Shown here: positions 38,601 to 45,942 of the stretch, piece after piece | Numbering within the stretch: position 1 is the first letter of the stretch | How the letters are laid out: each line of letters begins with the position of its first letter | Assembly (NCBI RefSeq): GCF_002115785.1 | Contig: NZ_JFJY01000013.1 | Location: 58,850-122,849 of the forward strand | Reading direction: 5' to 3' | DNA: 64,000 nt | DNA from: Thalassospira sp. MCCC 1A03138 | GTDB taxonomy: Bacteria > Pseudomonadota > Alphaproteobacteria > Rhodospirillales > Thalassospiraceae | Position numbers and translations under genes: made by a program | The notes under the pieces: generated by a model | Seen by the model: only the letters and a program-made list of their open reading frames with translations | The model's database searches: none | Told to the model about the DNA's origin: nothing

Positions 38601-41246
38601 CCATGTCCCATTCACAGCCGGATTTTGCCCGGTGATGATGACGGTTGCCCCATTTGGCGGAACCGGGAATGACCCACCGGGAAAGGTGATGACAATCGGG
38701 CTTGTAGCAGTGGCCTTGGCTGCCGTCAGGATCGGCTGGTTTTCAAAAGTCCATGTGCCTCCTGCTGGGGGAGTTCCGGCAAGGCGGGCGTTATCAACGC
38801 CAAATGATTTTTTCGTCTGATCAATATCGCTGATTGGCCAGGTGCCATTGGTCTCGGGCCCGATACCGGCAATCGTGACTGTAAAGTCTCCGGTACTGAT
38901 ACCTGTTGGTAACGCTTCGGAGCTGGTGACAATAATAGGGGGATTGGATGCGCCTGAAACCGGATATGTCGCGGGTTGCAGCAATGGTGCCGGGTTAAAG
39001 GCATTGTTGATTGCATCCGGCGCGGTGTCTATCCCGTTATAGCAACCATGTGTACGGTTACCGGTAAATTCCGGATAGGCGCTTTCCTGTGTCGGGTCCT
39101 GGGTGATGATCCAATAGCCGCGTCCCTGTGCCTGACATCCGGCGACGGAATTATTGACAAAGACATTGCCGGGATTGGTGATCCAGAAACCGCCGGGATG
39201 ATAGGTGTCCGGGCCGGGTTCGGTTCCGGTTCCGCTATTTGCGCCGGACAAAGACGTATCAGGAATGCCGTTGATTGTGTACCAGTTGGCATTAGTGTTG
39301 GCGGCCTGAAGGTTGTCGCCATCCCAGTACTGGCTGTTATTTGCGCGCGGGTAGGAATAGGTGCTTTGGGCGGCCATTGTGCCGGCAATGTGGTTGCGCA
39401 TGAACTGGTTGCCGGTGATGTCTGTGCCGTCTTCAAGATACACACCCTGACCCACGGTTCGAACACAGACATTGTTATAGAACTGCGCATTTGCCGTGTG
39501 ATGGACGACAAAGCATTTGTTATAGGCATGATGAACGCTGACATCCTGAACAAGGATATTATCCGTTGTCAAGACAGGGGTGCCGATCAGGGTGCCATTG
39601 CCGGTTGACCCTTTGAGGGCAAAGGTTGTTGTTGTCGGACTATCCACTACCCAGGTGCCGTTGGCAGCATCATTTCCCTGTGCCCCGGAAATCCGCACCA
39701 TCGTTCCCGCTGCTGGAGCCTTGGATGAGGTGACGACGATGGGACTGGCATTAGTCGCAGCCGTAATCGTCATTTGTGGCAGGTGATGCAGATGGAGCGG
39801 ATAGCGCCCGACGAAGGGCTGGCCGAATTTTTCGATTTCGACCCCCACCAGATTAAGGATCGGGGCGTGTTTGCCGTGGGCACTGACCATGGCGACCAGA
39901 TGCCCGCCGGTAAAGGAATTTGCATCGCCAGCTTCGCCTGCCACCGACGTCAGTTTGATATTGCGTGACAGCAGGGCAACTTCGGCGCGTTCATCAATGC
40001 CGTAATTCTGATCCGCGCTGTCATAGAAGCTTTTGGATTGAAAACTGACATCAATCGGGTTGCCGCCCGCAATAACGGATTGGGTTGTATTGGCCGGGAA
40101 AAAGCCGGACGTAGGGGCCTTGCCGCCGAAATGGTAGTGCTTGAGCGGTTGACTGAGTGTGATCTGGCTGACCTGGACCTGCGCGGTGCCACCGCTTGTA
40201 TAGGTTCCGTTACCGATTGCGGTGTTAAGCGCAAATGTTGTGTCGCTTTGTTTGGTGACGATCCATGTTCCGTTGGTGGCGGTGTTTCCTTTGATACCTG
40301 TGATTGTGACCGTTTCGCCAGTTTCAGGCGCGCTTGATGCGGTGACAATAATGGGCGCTGCATTGGTTGCGCCGGTTATTGTCATGGCGCTTTGATTGGG
40401 ATCGGTGACAGTGGTTATGGTATCGATTTGGACAATTTCGGTCTGATGAGATGAGAAGCTGGTGGTTGCGACTGAAATCCAGTCACCCTGAGCCCAGTCA
40501 ACTTCACCTGCCAATGTCAGGGTTGTATCGGGATTGGTTGATGGCACGGGGGCGCTGACATTTGCGCCGTCATTATAGCTTGCCGGTCCTGCTGGCGTGG
40601 CCAGGTAGGTCCAGCTATTGGTGCCTCGATGGGTATTAATGAAGGCGGGACTGGCTTTGGGATCGTTATTGATACCATCGGGCCATGCCGACAGCCCATG
40701 TCCGCCAAACAAAGCAATCTTGCCGCCATCCATGACCGTAATATCACGTGAATTCGGGGTTTTGTTTGTCGTGGTTACGATCGGTGTCGATCCCATGGCC
40801 ATCGGGGCGGGGGATGCTGACAACGTACCGGCCATGATAATTGTGATTTTGTTTTGTATCGGTGCCCCACGTGACCCGGCAAGCATTTGACCACCATCCT
40901 TTACGAGGAATGAGTTGGCATAGAGGGTCGTGGTTTCGTCTTTGAAGGAGAGCGTGCCGCCAGAGCCGATTACGACGGGGCGCAGTGGCGCGGTGATGCT
41001 GCTGTTGGTGCTGGCGTCAGTGGCGCTGATGACGACATCTATGCAGGGCGATGTGCCGCCGATTTTCAGGGTCTTGCCGTTTGGAATTACGCCCTGACAT
41101 TGCGTGTTGCTCAAGGCCTCGGAGAGGGACATGCTCGCGGCATGGGCCGAAAGGGGCACCATGATGGCGATTATGGTCAAAATAGCATTGAAGTTGGTTG
41201 GCCCTTTGGGCCAGAAAAGGCAGCGGGCTGATCGTTGTGCGAGCAT
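35622..41246 (-). CDS. giant secreted G8/CEMIP-like beta-helix protein with seven FCCH-like repeats
   Basis: The 1874-residue protein starts at 41246 (AGGGGGAA before the ATG; the frame is open 11 codons further). It has a signal peptide ending near AHA-AS. A G8-like region follows (IPNGKTLKIGG, GSGGTLSFKDE, DGGKIALFGGHGLSAW, VDWAQGDWISVATTSF). Next come segments like CEMIP/PKHD1L1 (LLSRNIKLTS, VGRYPLHLHHL, VSVHHAYNKCFVVHHTAN, GVYLEDGTDITGNQF, GGFWITNPGN) that suggest parallel beta-helix. Seven copies of an about 70-residue repeat (ITGATNAxPIVVTS...GNTAANGTWTV...TTFSLDG...YTSGG) interrupt or flank it. No C-terminal barrel or sorting signal is seen. Possible role: polysaccharide binding or cleavage at the cell surface. 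Confidence 0.8.
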   Translation of the reverse strand: MLAQRSARCLFWPKGPTNFNAILTIIAIMVPLSAHAASMSLSEALSNTQCQGVIPNGKTLKIGGTSPCIDVVISATDASTNSSITAPLRPVVIGSGGTLSFKDETTTLYANSFLVKDGGQMLAGSRGAPIQNKITIIMAGTLSASPAPMAMGSTPIVTTTNKTPNSRDITVMDGGKIALFGGHGLSAWPDGINNDPKASPAFINTHRGTNSWTYLATPAGPASYNDGANVSAPVPSTNPDTTLTLAGEVDWAQGDWISVATTSFSSHQTEIVQIDTITTVTDPNQSAMTITGATNAAPIIVTASSAPETGETVTITGIKGNTATNGTWIVTKQSDTTFALNTAIGNGTYTSGGTAQVQVSQITLSQPLKHYHFGGKAPTSGFFPANTTQSVIAGGNPIDVSFQSKSFYDSADQNYGIDERAEVALLSRNIKLTSVAGEAGDANSFTGGHLVAMVSAHGKHAPILNLVGVEIEKFGQPFVGRYPLHLHHLPQMTITAATNASPIVVTSSKAPAAGTMVRISGAQGNDAANGTWVVDSPTTTTFALKGSTGNGTLIGTPVLTTDNILVQDVSVHHAYNKCFVVHHTANAQFYNNVCVRTVGQGVYLEDGTDITGNQFMRNHIAGTMAAQSTYSYPRANNSQYWDGDNLQAANTNANWYTINGIPDTSLSGANSGTGTEPGPDTYHPGGFWITNPGNVFVNNSVAGCQAQGRGYWIITQDPTQESAYPEFTGNRTHGCYNGIDTAPDAINNAFNPAPLLQPATYPVSGASNPPIIVTSSEALPTGISTGDFTVTIAGIGPETNGTWPISDIDQTKKSFGVDNARLAGTPPAGGTWTFENQPILTAAKATATSPIVITFPGGSFPVPPNGATVIITGQNPAVNGTWTIKDSSATGFTLANSETVGMSGLPQNGGFWAMQGNIASIASAPITITSTNVPPTGTQITISDIGGNTAANGSWTATKISSTTFSLDGSNGNGSYTSGGIWSEATYPPILLLNGNTSTRSRNRGLWSRSIFMALHNNRFATNPYGVSLAGGGGPEGNLPGYWDLAHANVFAGMSRNNVDRYPACSFKGQSGNNWKQECTDVKLASDAHWGNYPDATMNIQGYSYYDGPARIENNRFVNFRADPTGIHSNDPAARLLTSTDIAKIVSDGIVGQLEGIVNSAPANSAPSANYKGYAGDPATGWIQSNAQSVPPTQYIKGSIWDNVDFKHQVYDESVNMGVFEDGDKTTVILDMDGRLAGMKVACTSNDANCTPPPAVSLNNLDYYATDFTVDEPHSRGPNNFLATSLMSPHRYATLNIESVPSPSSAPPLRVEITRDMPAYGDTTYPNLFLNGRGQNPIYEPFVMDRMGYTVHAKNGTENQPSSQSLQAFEPKLLFSYTDPSVKKAGQFFVNRIGVFAPLATPSSIKIYRMRRQWGDKYMGADWPPAPYVPPVAAPSCDGTFFTLTTTQQETGWQDCVNRGTNSGNYTGGTTLTQATSWNDFEQSYTDLMAGTTTVATFIANQTYYYDATSQTLYFYMIEDKPVWQNYAPLGTCDAANYTTNENYLGRIQAIKTFSNPASVKAALDAACLVSNSTQQKNDLYSCHETGCAAYALDLSSAGLSTGTLQTITNATNATGTSPITITTGTAPPTGSKVTINGIEGNTAANGTWTVTNTGATTFTLNGSTGKSSGTYTSGGTWICDNCAPPHPITRTAYNGWNQYKLVYATPTQQPNGLPVAGNSAIGNTPPPTDGADLSDLQIPLFDAVPPLGNQVTYNFLPLSGPPFPVTENFPYRCTQTPPWSPVNARGTYSSPTYPIHHSICSAFDITGATNAKPIVITSTFAPPTGTKMTITGITGNTKANGTWTVTNITPTTFSLDGTTGNATYISGGSWQID
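35625..40385. repeat. seven dispersed copies of a ~210-base coding repeat (FCCH-like)
   Basis: Copies lie at about 35625-35838, 36208-36434, 38295-38505, 38506-38735, 38750-38970, 39570-39775 and 40185-40385. Each encodes a beta-rich module with conserved NG-W and T-F-L positions, resembling the repeats often labelled ubiquitin-activating E1 FCCH domain in phage and surface proteins. Three are nearly consecutive, the others isolated within the G8/beta-helix gene. Confidence 0.85.
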
Positions 41247-41437
41247 GAGTTCCCCCTGAATATATTCTTCTACGCGCATTATACTGCCGTCTATCGCCGT
41301 TTAATGGCAATTTGTTTTTTAGATATTTCTAATTATGAGACGCCTGTGGGCTTTTCTGCGTGTGAATGCTTGCCGGTTTATGCGGTTTTGGCCATGTTGG
41401 GCCGTGCATGAAATCTTTGACCGTGAAGGGGTTGGTG

Positions 41438-41764
41438 ATGCTGGCGTGGGTTTATCTGTTGGGTGCGATCTGCCTTGAAGTGGTCGGGACGGTGTCGCTT
41501 AAATTTTCCAACGGTTTTACCGATTGGCGCTTTGCGGTTCTGACCCTGTTGCTTTACGGGGTCAGTTTCTGGGTACTGTCATTGACGTTGCGCACGATCC
41601 CGGTCAGCACGGCCTATGCCGTGTGGTCGGGGCTTGGCACGGCGGCGGTGGCGGTGATCGGGATGATGTTTTTCAAGGAGCCGATGAGCGTATTAAAGGC
41701 GGTCTTCCTGTTGATGATCATTGGCGGTGTGGTCGGGCTTAACGCGATCAGCGGCAAGCATTAG
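41438..41764 (+). CDS. small multidrug resistance (SMR/EmrE-SugE) transporter
   Basis: The 108-residue protein has four membrane helices and the essential Glu14 in helix 1 (MLAWVYLLGAICLEVVGTVSLK), exactly where EmrE has it, which together with GAAGGGG upstream fixes the start at 41438. Further SMR motifs are SFWVLSLTLRTIPVSTAYAVWSGLGT. It exports cationic drugs or guanidinium by proton exchange as a dimer. Sequence alone does not separate the drug (Qac) and guanidinium (Gdx) branches here. Confidence 0.93.
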   Translation: MLAWVYLLGAICLEVVGTVSLKFSNGFTDWRFAVLTLLLYGVSFWVLSLTLRTIPVSTAYAVWSGLGTAAVAVIGMMFFKEPMSVLKAVFLLMIIGGVVGLNAISGKH

Positions 41765-41923
41765 GATTTCAGCACGATTTTCAACAACAACCCTAACCTG
41801 CATCAGTCCGGAAAATACAATTGTCGACTACAATAGCCGACAGGTGTTCCTTTTTCAGCCCCGGTATATGCCGGGGGAGCACTTCGGGATCGGTTCATCC
41901 GGCCAGCCCGAACCGTGCTGATT

Positions 41924-42355
41924 ATGGGGCTTGTTGTGGCGCATTATTCCTCGTCTATCGGTCTTGACACAAAATACGACCAGTTCCTGCAAATGCCGGT
42001 TGGCGATGACAGCAAAGGAACCAGCGTTACGGTTCTGTCGATGCTGGCACGGCTTGGCCTTGATCCGTGGCAGGAGGCATCCGACCTTGCGGCGCTGCCG
42101 AGAAAATCCGCGTGGGAACGGCTTGACGGGCTTGTTGCGCGCTTTACTGATGTGCCATCTGTGATTGCCGGACGTGCCGAGGCGGTCAGCCGAATGATTG
42201 CGGGCCTGCCCGGCGGGGAGTTGGTGGATCGCACGCGTCAGGCAAGCGCAAGCAAAGGCACAATACTGCCCGATATCCTTGGCAACCGGCTTTATCTGAT
42301 GGTCGCGATTGCGTTTCTGGTGGTGCAGATCGCCGTTTTCTGGTTCGGCAAATAG
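41924..42355 (+). CDS. hypothetical protein with C-terminal membrane anchor
   Basis: The roughly 143-residue product has a soluble N-terminal part (KYDQFLQMPVGDDSKGTSVTVLSMLARLGLDPWQEASDLAALP) and one C-terminal hydrophobic helix (YLMVAIAFLVVQIAVFWF), so it is probably tail-anchored with the bulk in the cytoplasm. Codon use looks native and no frame breaks occur. I do not recognise a family. The start is unsure: ATG 41924 or GTG 41915, neither with a good ribosome-binding site. Confidence 0.65.
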   Translation: MGLVVAHYSSSIGLDTKYDQFLQMPVGDDSKGTSVTVLSMLARLGLDPWQEASDLAALPRKSAWERLDGLVARFTDVPSVIAGRAEAVSRMIAGLPGGELVDRTRQASASKGTILPDILGNRLYLMVAIAFLVVQIAVFWFGK

Positions 42356-42425
42356 AAACCTCATCCGCCACCAGACCGATCTTTGTATCCGGATTCATTC
42401 CCAAATTGTGCGCAAAGGCCAATTG

Positions 42426-42782
42426 ATGACAGACAAAGACGATCTATGGGCGCTTGAAAAACGTTTCTGGACCGAAGGGGCGGATGGTGTTCATCACCTG
42501 ACGGCCAAGGGGGCGATTGCGGTTTTGCCCTATCCGGCGGGCATTCTTGTGGATGAGGCGATCTGGCGTAACAACGCGGTCGCGCAAAGATGGCGGACGG
42601 TGGCGTTCGGCGATCTTGCGATCACGCGCAAGGGTGATGTTGCGGTTCTGGCCTATTGCGTATCGGCCGAACGGGCCGAAGACCCAATCTATGAAGCACT
42701 TTGTACATCGACCTATCTGCATGATGACGGCGTCTGGTTGCGGTTGTCGCATCAACAAACGCCGTCCGGCCCGCATGATTAA
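42426..42782 (+). CDS. SnoaL/NTF2-like fold hypothetical protein
   Basis: The 118-residue protein (DDLWALEKRFWTEGADGVHHLTAKGAIAVLP, later DVAVLAYCVSAERAED and YEALCTSTYLHDDGVWLRLSHQQTP) has the pattern of DUF4440/SnoaL-type NTF2-like proteins: an N-terminal helix followed by a curved beta sheet ending in W-L-S-HQQTP. The frame is open upstream, but the family starts near the ATG at 42426. No catalytic residue can be assigned. Confidence 0.8.
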   Translation: MTDKDDLWALEKRFWTEGADGVHHLTAKGAIAVLPYPAGILVDEAIWRNNAVAQRWRTVAFGDLAITRKGDVAVLAYCVSAERAEDPIYEALCTSTYLHDDGVWLRLSHQQTPSGPHD

Positions 42783-42845
42783 AGGCGGTCGTGACGGGTG
42801 TGATTTGACTTTCAGATTATTTTCAACACAGCAGGAGACGACCAA

Positions 42846-43013
42846 ATGTCGTTAGTCGGTACCATTCTTGTCGTATTACTCGTGATTTTCCTGCTTGGCG
42901 GGGTTAGCGGACGTTTTGGCGGATATGGCTACGGCTATGGCCATGGCAGCATCGGATTGCTTGGCGTCGTGCTGATTGTTGTCATCGCACTGGTCCTGCT
43001 TGGCCGGATCTGA
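42846..43013 (+). CDS. DUF3309 family small membrane protein
   Basis: This 55-residue protein has two hydrophobic helices (SLVGTILVVLLVIFLLGG and LLGVVLIVVIALVLLGRI) around a Gly/Tyr-rich turn (FGGYGYGYGHG), which is the DUF3309 pattern. AGGAG lies before the ATG. Function unknown. Confidence 0.88.
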   Translation: MSLVGTILVVLLVIFLLGGVSGRFGGYGYGYGHGSIGLLGVVLIVVIALVLLGRI

Positions 43014-43028
43014 TCCACGGTCTGATCC

Positions 43029-43988
43029 CTAGGCTGCTGCGGAAATCCCGCAGCAGCTTTGCAGGTCACGGGTGATATCGGTGTGGCGTGGTTGCCAGCC
43101 GAGTTCGCGGATCGCCTTTTGACTGGTCATGCGGTGGCTATGCGCCAGGCCCCGCGCCCATTCGCCGTATTCGCGGGCGATGTCATCGGGGCTGATATGC
43201 TCGACCTCGCAATCAGCACGGCCAAAGGTCCGGGCGATCTGGCGGGCAAGATCGCCGGTCGCGATGCCTTCGATCCCAACCCCGATATAGCTTTGGCCGC
43301 GTTCGCCGTTTTCAAGCACCAGCCGGTAAAGGTCGGCAAGATCATCGGCATGGATCAGCGGCCAGACGACTTCATCCCCCGGCCCATCGCCAACAATCCG
43401 GACGCGGTTTTCATCGCGCGCCCTGCGTGCCATGTCATGAAGCGCCCCGCCCGGCAAGGTCGGGCTCGTGCGAGACGGCGGATCGGTGCGATAGACCGTG
43501 GCGGGGTGGATCACCATGCCATGCAGGGCCGGATCGGACAGGATTTTGGTCAGGCCTGCGATCATCCATTCAAAGCCCGGCTGCGGGGCAAAGGGCGCGG
43601 TTTCATCATGGATGGCGTCATCGGATTTGCTTGACGGGTAAAGCCAGCTTCCGCCGGTATAGATGAAGCGCGGCAGGGCCGGGGCCTTTGGCCCGGACTG
43701 GCGATGCAGGGTGCGGAGCAGTTCGATCAGCGTCCCGGCATCAACCCCGCCCATATCAGCCGAAAAATCACATGCGGCATGGATGACGGCATCGACGACG
43801 GGCAGTTTATCGCACCACAGGCCGGGATTGTGGATATCGCCCCGGATCGGCCATGCGCCCATGACGGCAAGATGGGCGGCACTGTTTTCGCTTCGTGCCA
43901 GCGCAAAAACATGATGCCCGGCCGAAACCAGATTGCGCACGATTGCCGTCCCGATCAGGCCGCTTCCACCCAGAATAAAAACACGCAT
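43029..43988 (-). CDS. NAD(P)-dependent epimerase/dehydratase (extended SDR)
   Basis: The 319-residue protein has the extended-SDR Rossmann motif (VFILGGSGLIGTAIVRNLV, GxxGxxG at 7-13). An internal FIYTGGSWLYP sits in place of the usual Ser-Tyr segment, and a WPLIHADDLADLYRLVLE stretch is typical of NAD-dependent sugar epimerases. AGGAG before the ATG at 43988 selects this start. The classical YxxxK is not evident, so activity is uncertain. Its 3-prime end, encoding CCGISAAA, contains a hairpin. Confidence 0.85.
   Translation of the reverse strand: MRVFILGGSGLIGTAIVRNLVSAGHHVFALARSENSAAHLAVMGAWPIRGDIHNPGLWCDKLPVVDAVIHAACDFSADMGGVDAGTLIELLRTLHRQSGPKAPALPRFIYTGGSWLYPSSKSDDAIHDETAPFAPQPGFEWMIAGLTKILSDPALHGMVIHPATVYRTDPPSRTSPTLPGGALHDMARRARDENRVRIVGDGPGDEVVWPLIHADDLADLYRLVLENGERGQSYIGVGIEGIATGDLARQIARTFGRADCEVEHISPDDIAREYGEWARGLAHSHRMTSQKAIRELGWQPRHTDITRDLQSCCGISAAA
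43033..43057. terminator. hairpin embedded in the end of the epimerase coding sequence
   Basis: GCTGCTGCGG and CCGCAGCAGC form a 10-base stem with a 5-base loop, followed by TTT on the plus strand. It lies 20 bases after the DUF3309 stop and just inside the epimerase gene end, so it could terminate the plus-strand transcript. Confidence 0.5.
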
Positions 43989-44070
43989 CGCAATTCTCCT
44001 GAATTCGTGATGCGTTCGTTCATAGAACCTCAAGTAAGGGTAAGGTCAAGCGGGAATTTTGCGGAAAACA

Positions 44071-44097
44071 AAAAAGCCGGGCATGAGCCCGGCTTTT
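44071..44097 (-). terminator. rho-independent terminator of ridA-like gene
   Basis: AAAAGCCGGGC and GCCCGGCTTTT form the stem around ATGA. On the minus strand it is followed by a T-rich run. It lies 39 bases after the RidA-family stop. Confidence 0.9.
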
Positions 44098-44135
44098 GGA
44101 TGTTTGCGCGATTTTGTACCCTTGGATCGGGGCGA

Positions 44136-44600
44136 TTACGCGACTTCGAAGATGCCGTCGATTTCGACCGCAACGCCGAGCGGCAGGGACGCAACGCCAA
44201 CCGCAGAGCGGGCATGTTTGCCGGCATCGCCGAAAACTTCGACCATGGTGTCGGATGCGCCATTGACGACCTTGGGCTGATCGGTGAAGGCGGGATCGGA
44301 ATTGACAAATGCGTTCAGTTTGACGACGCGTTTGACATTATCAAGATCGCCAATCGCGGCACGGACCTGTGCGATGAGGTTGAGCGCGCAGAGGCGTGCG
44401 GCTTTCTGGCCGTCTTCGACCTGATAGTCGCGGCCAAGTTTGCCGATGAATTTCAGTTCGCCGTTTTCCATGGTGATCTGACCCGAGACATGCACAAGAT
44501 TGCCGGAACGGACATAGGGCACGTAATTGGCAACCGGGGCGTTTGCCTGGGGCAGGGTGATGCCGAGTTCGGCAAGGCGAGCGTCGATTTTTCCGGCCAT
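44136..44600 (-). CDS. RidA family protein (YjgF/YER057c/UK114)
   Basis: The 154-residue protein has the RidA core (RSGNLVHVSGQI near 30-41 and the C-terminal ARSAVGVASLPLGVAVEIDGIFEVA with the conserved Arg). It matches the longer RidA-like subfamily of about 150 residues rather than the 130-residue RidA itself, so enamine deaminase activity is likely but not certain. GAGGATC precedes the ATG at 44600. It is alone on the strand. Confidence 0.9.
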   Translation of the reverse strand: MAGKIDARLAELGITLPQANAPVANYVPYVRSGNLVHVSGQITMENGELKFIGKLGRDYQVEDGQKAARLCALNLIAQVRAAIGDLDNVKRVVKLNAFVNSDPAFTDQPKVVNGASDTMVEVFGDAGKHARSAVGVASLPLGVAVEIDGIFEVA

Positions 44601-44776
44601 GGATTTGATCCTCGTGATTTGGTGTGGCGAAAACGGTTCCAACTTATCGGCGTTGGCGCGCAAACAAAACCATTTCTTTTGTGTGAAATGGCGTGGCGCG
44701 GCGTGACATGAGATGGCGTGCGGCGGCGACCTTCCATAAGCAACGCTGATCGATTGATGAGAAATTTGGATTTGTC

Positions 44777-45748
44777 ATGGATCGCAATCCATCGCACAAG
44801 AAAGCCAAGCCCGAAACGGGTGGCATAAAACAATCAGGGGACGCGGACGAAATGGGATCAGGACGGTTTAAAATTGCCGATTTGCACGGTGCGTGGCTGG
44901 TGCTGATCGGGGTTCTGATCATCAGTCCCGATGCGCTTCTGGTAAGGCTGGTCAAGGCCGATGACATGACGACCGCGTTCTGGCGGTTGCTGATCCTTGG
45001 CAGCACGCTTGCCCTGATCGCGTTCTGGCGCGGGATGCGACGTCGTCAGTCATTGCGCCATGCAATGATGCCGACCCGTGATGAAATGCTGGCCGGGCTG
45101 TTTTATGGCGGCACAAGTGCGTGTTTCATCCTGTCGATCCGCAATACCGATGCGGCGAATACTTTGGTGATCATTGCCGCAACCCCGTTATTATCCGCCC
45201 TGATTGCGGTGTTTGTGTTCAAGCGCGTTCTGGCGATGCGGACATGGATTGCGTCGGTTGTGGTGTTTGTATCGCTTGCGGCGATTGTCGGGGCGGGGTT
45301 TGGCGGGGCTAATACGCTTGGCGATATTCTGGCCCTTGGTACGGCGATCTGCATGGCGTGTTATTTCAACGTGGTCGGTACGCGCATTCATATTGATGCG
45401 GTGCGTGCGATGATGGTGGGCGCGTTTCTGGCGACATTGGTGATGGCGCCAAGCGCAGACCCGCTGGCGCTTGAGCCGCTTGATCCGCTGTGGCTGATCC
45501 TGCTGGGCTGTGTGGTGTTGCCGCTGTCGTTTCTGTTCATTACCGCCGGGGCCAAGAAAATCCCGGCGGCCGAGGCGGGCCTGATCATGCTGAACGAGGC
45601 GATTTTCGGATCGCTTCTGGTGTGGCTGGTGGTTGATGAGGTGCCAAGCCGCACGACGCTTATTTGCGGATCAATCGTGATCGCGACGCTGGCGACGCAT
45701 AGTTATCTGGGGCTGCGGCAAAGCAGAATGCGTAAGCGAGCCGCCTGA
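44777..45748 (+). CDS. EamA/RhaT family (DMT superfamily) transporter
   Basis: The 323-residue protein has ten predicted helices from about residue 38 (GAWLVLIGVLIISPDALLVRL) and two EamA halves. The second begins about residue 190 (LGDILALGTAICMACYFNVVG) and ends GLIMLNEAIFGSLLVWLVVDE. The first 30 residues are hydrophilic. An alternative start at the internal Met (44852) would remove them; neither has a strong ribosome-binding site. The substrate is unknown, probably a metabolite exported by proton antiport. It is divergent from the ridA-like gene. Confidence 0.87.
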   Translation: MDRNPSHKKAKPETGGIKQSGDADEMGSGRFKIADLHGAWLVLIGVLIISPDALLVRLVKADDMTTAFWRLLILGSTLALIAFWRGMRRRQSLRHAMMPTRDEMLAGLFYGGTSACFILSIRNTDAANTLVIIAATPLLSALIAVFVFKRVLAMRTWIASVVVFVSLAAIVGAGFGGANTLGDILALGTAICMACYFNVVGTRIHIDAVRAMMVGAFLATLVMAPSADPLALEPLDPLWLILLGCVVLPLSFLFITAGAKKIPAAEAGLIMLNEAIFGSLLVWLVVDEVPSRTTLICGSIVIATLATHSYLGLRQSRMRKRAA

Positions 45749-45942
45749 GCCAGCTTTTGCAAAGGCATGAAGGCACCGTTCAGGTTGCTGTCAGTTTCGA
45801 TTGATAGCAATCGGGGGCCGGTTTGTTGACCGGTTGCCCCACGTGATCGGGTTGATCCCGGCATTGTTGGTCCGGTTGCCAAACGAGGACAGACATTGCA
45901 GCGCAGGCGTGGGGCATTTTGCCCCTTTTTGTGCGAGTGCCG

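Noticed and set aside
35625..40385. Repeated modules as a CRISPR or transposon array
   Set aside because: The repeats are about 210 bases, coding, diverged and irregularly spaced inside one gene.
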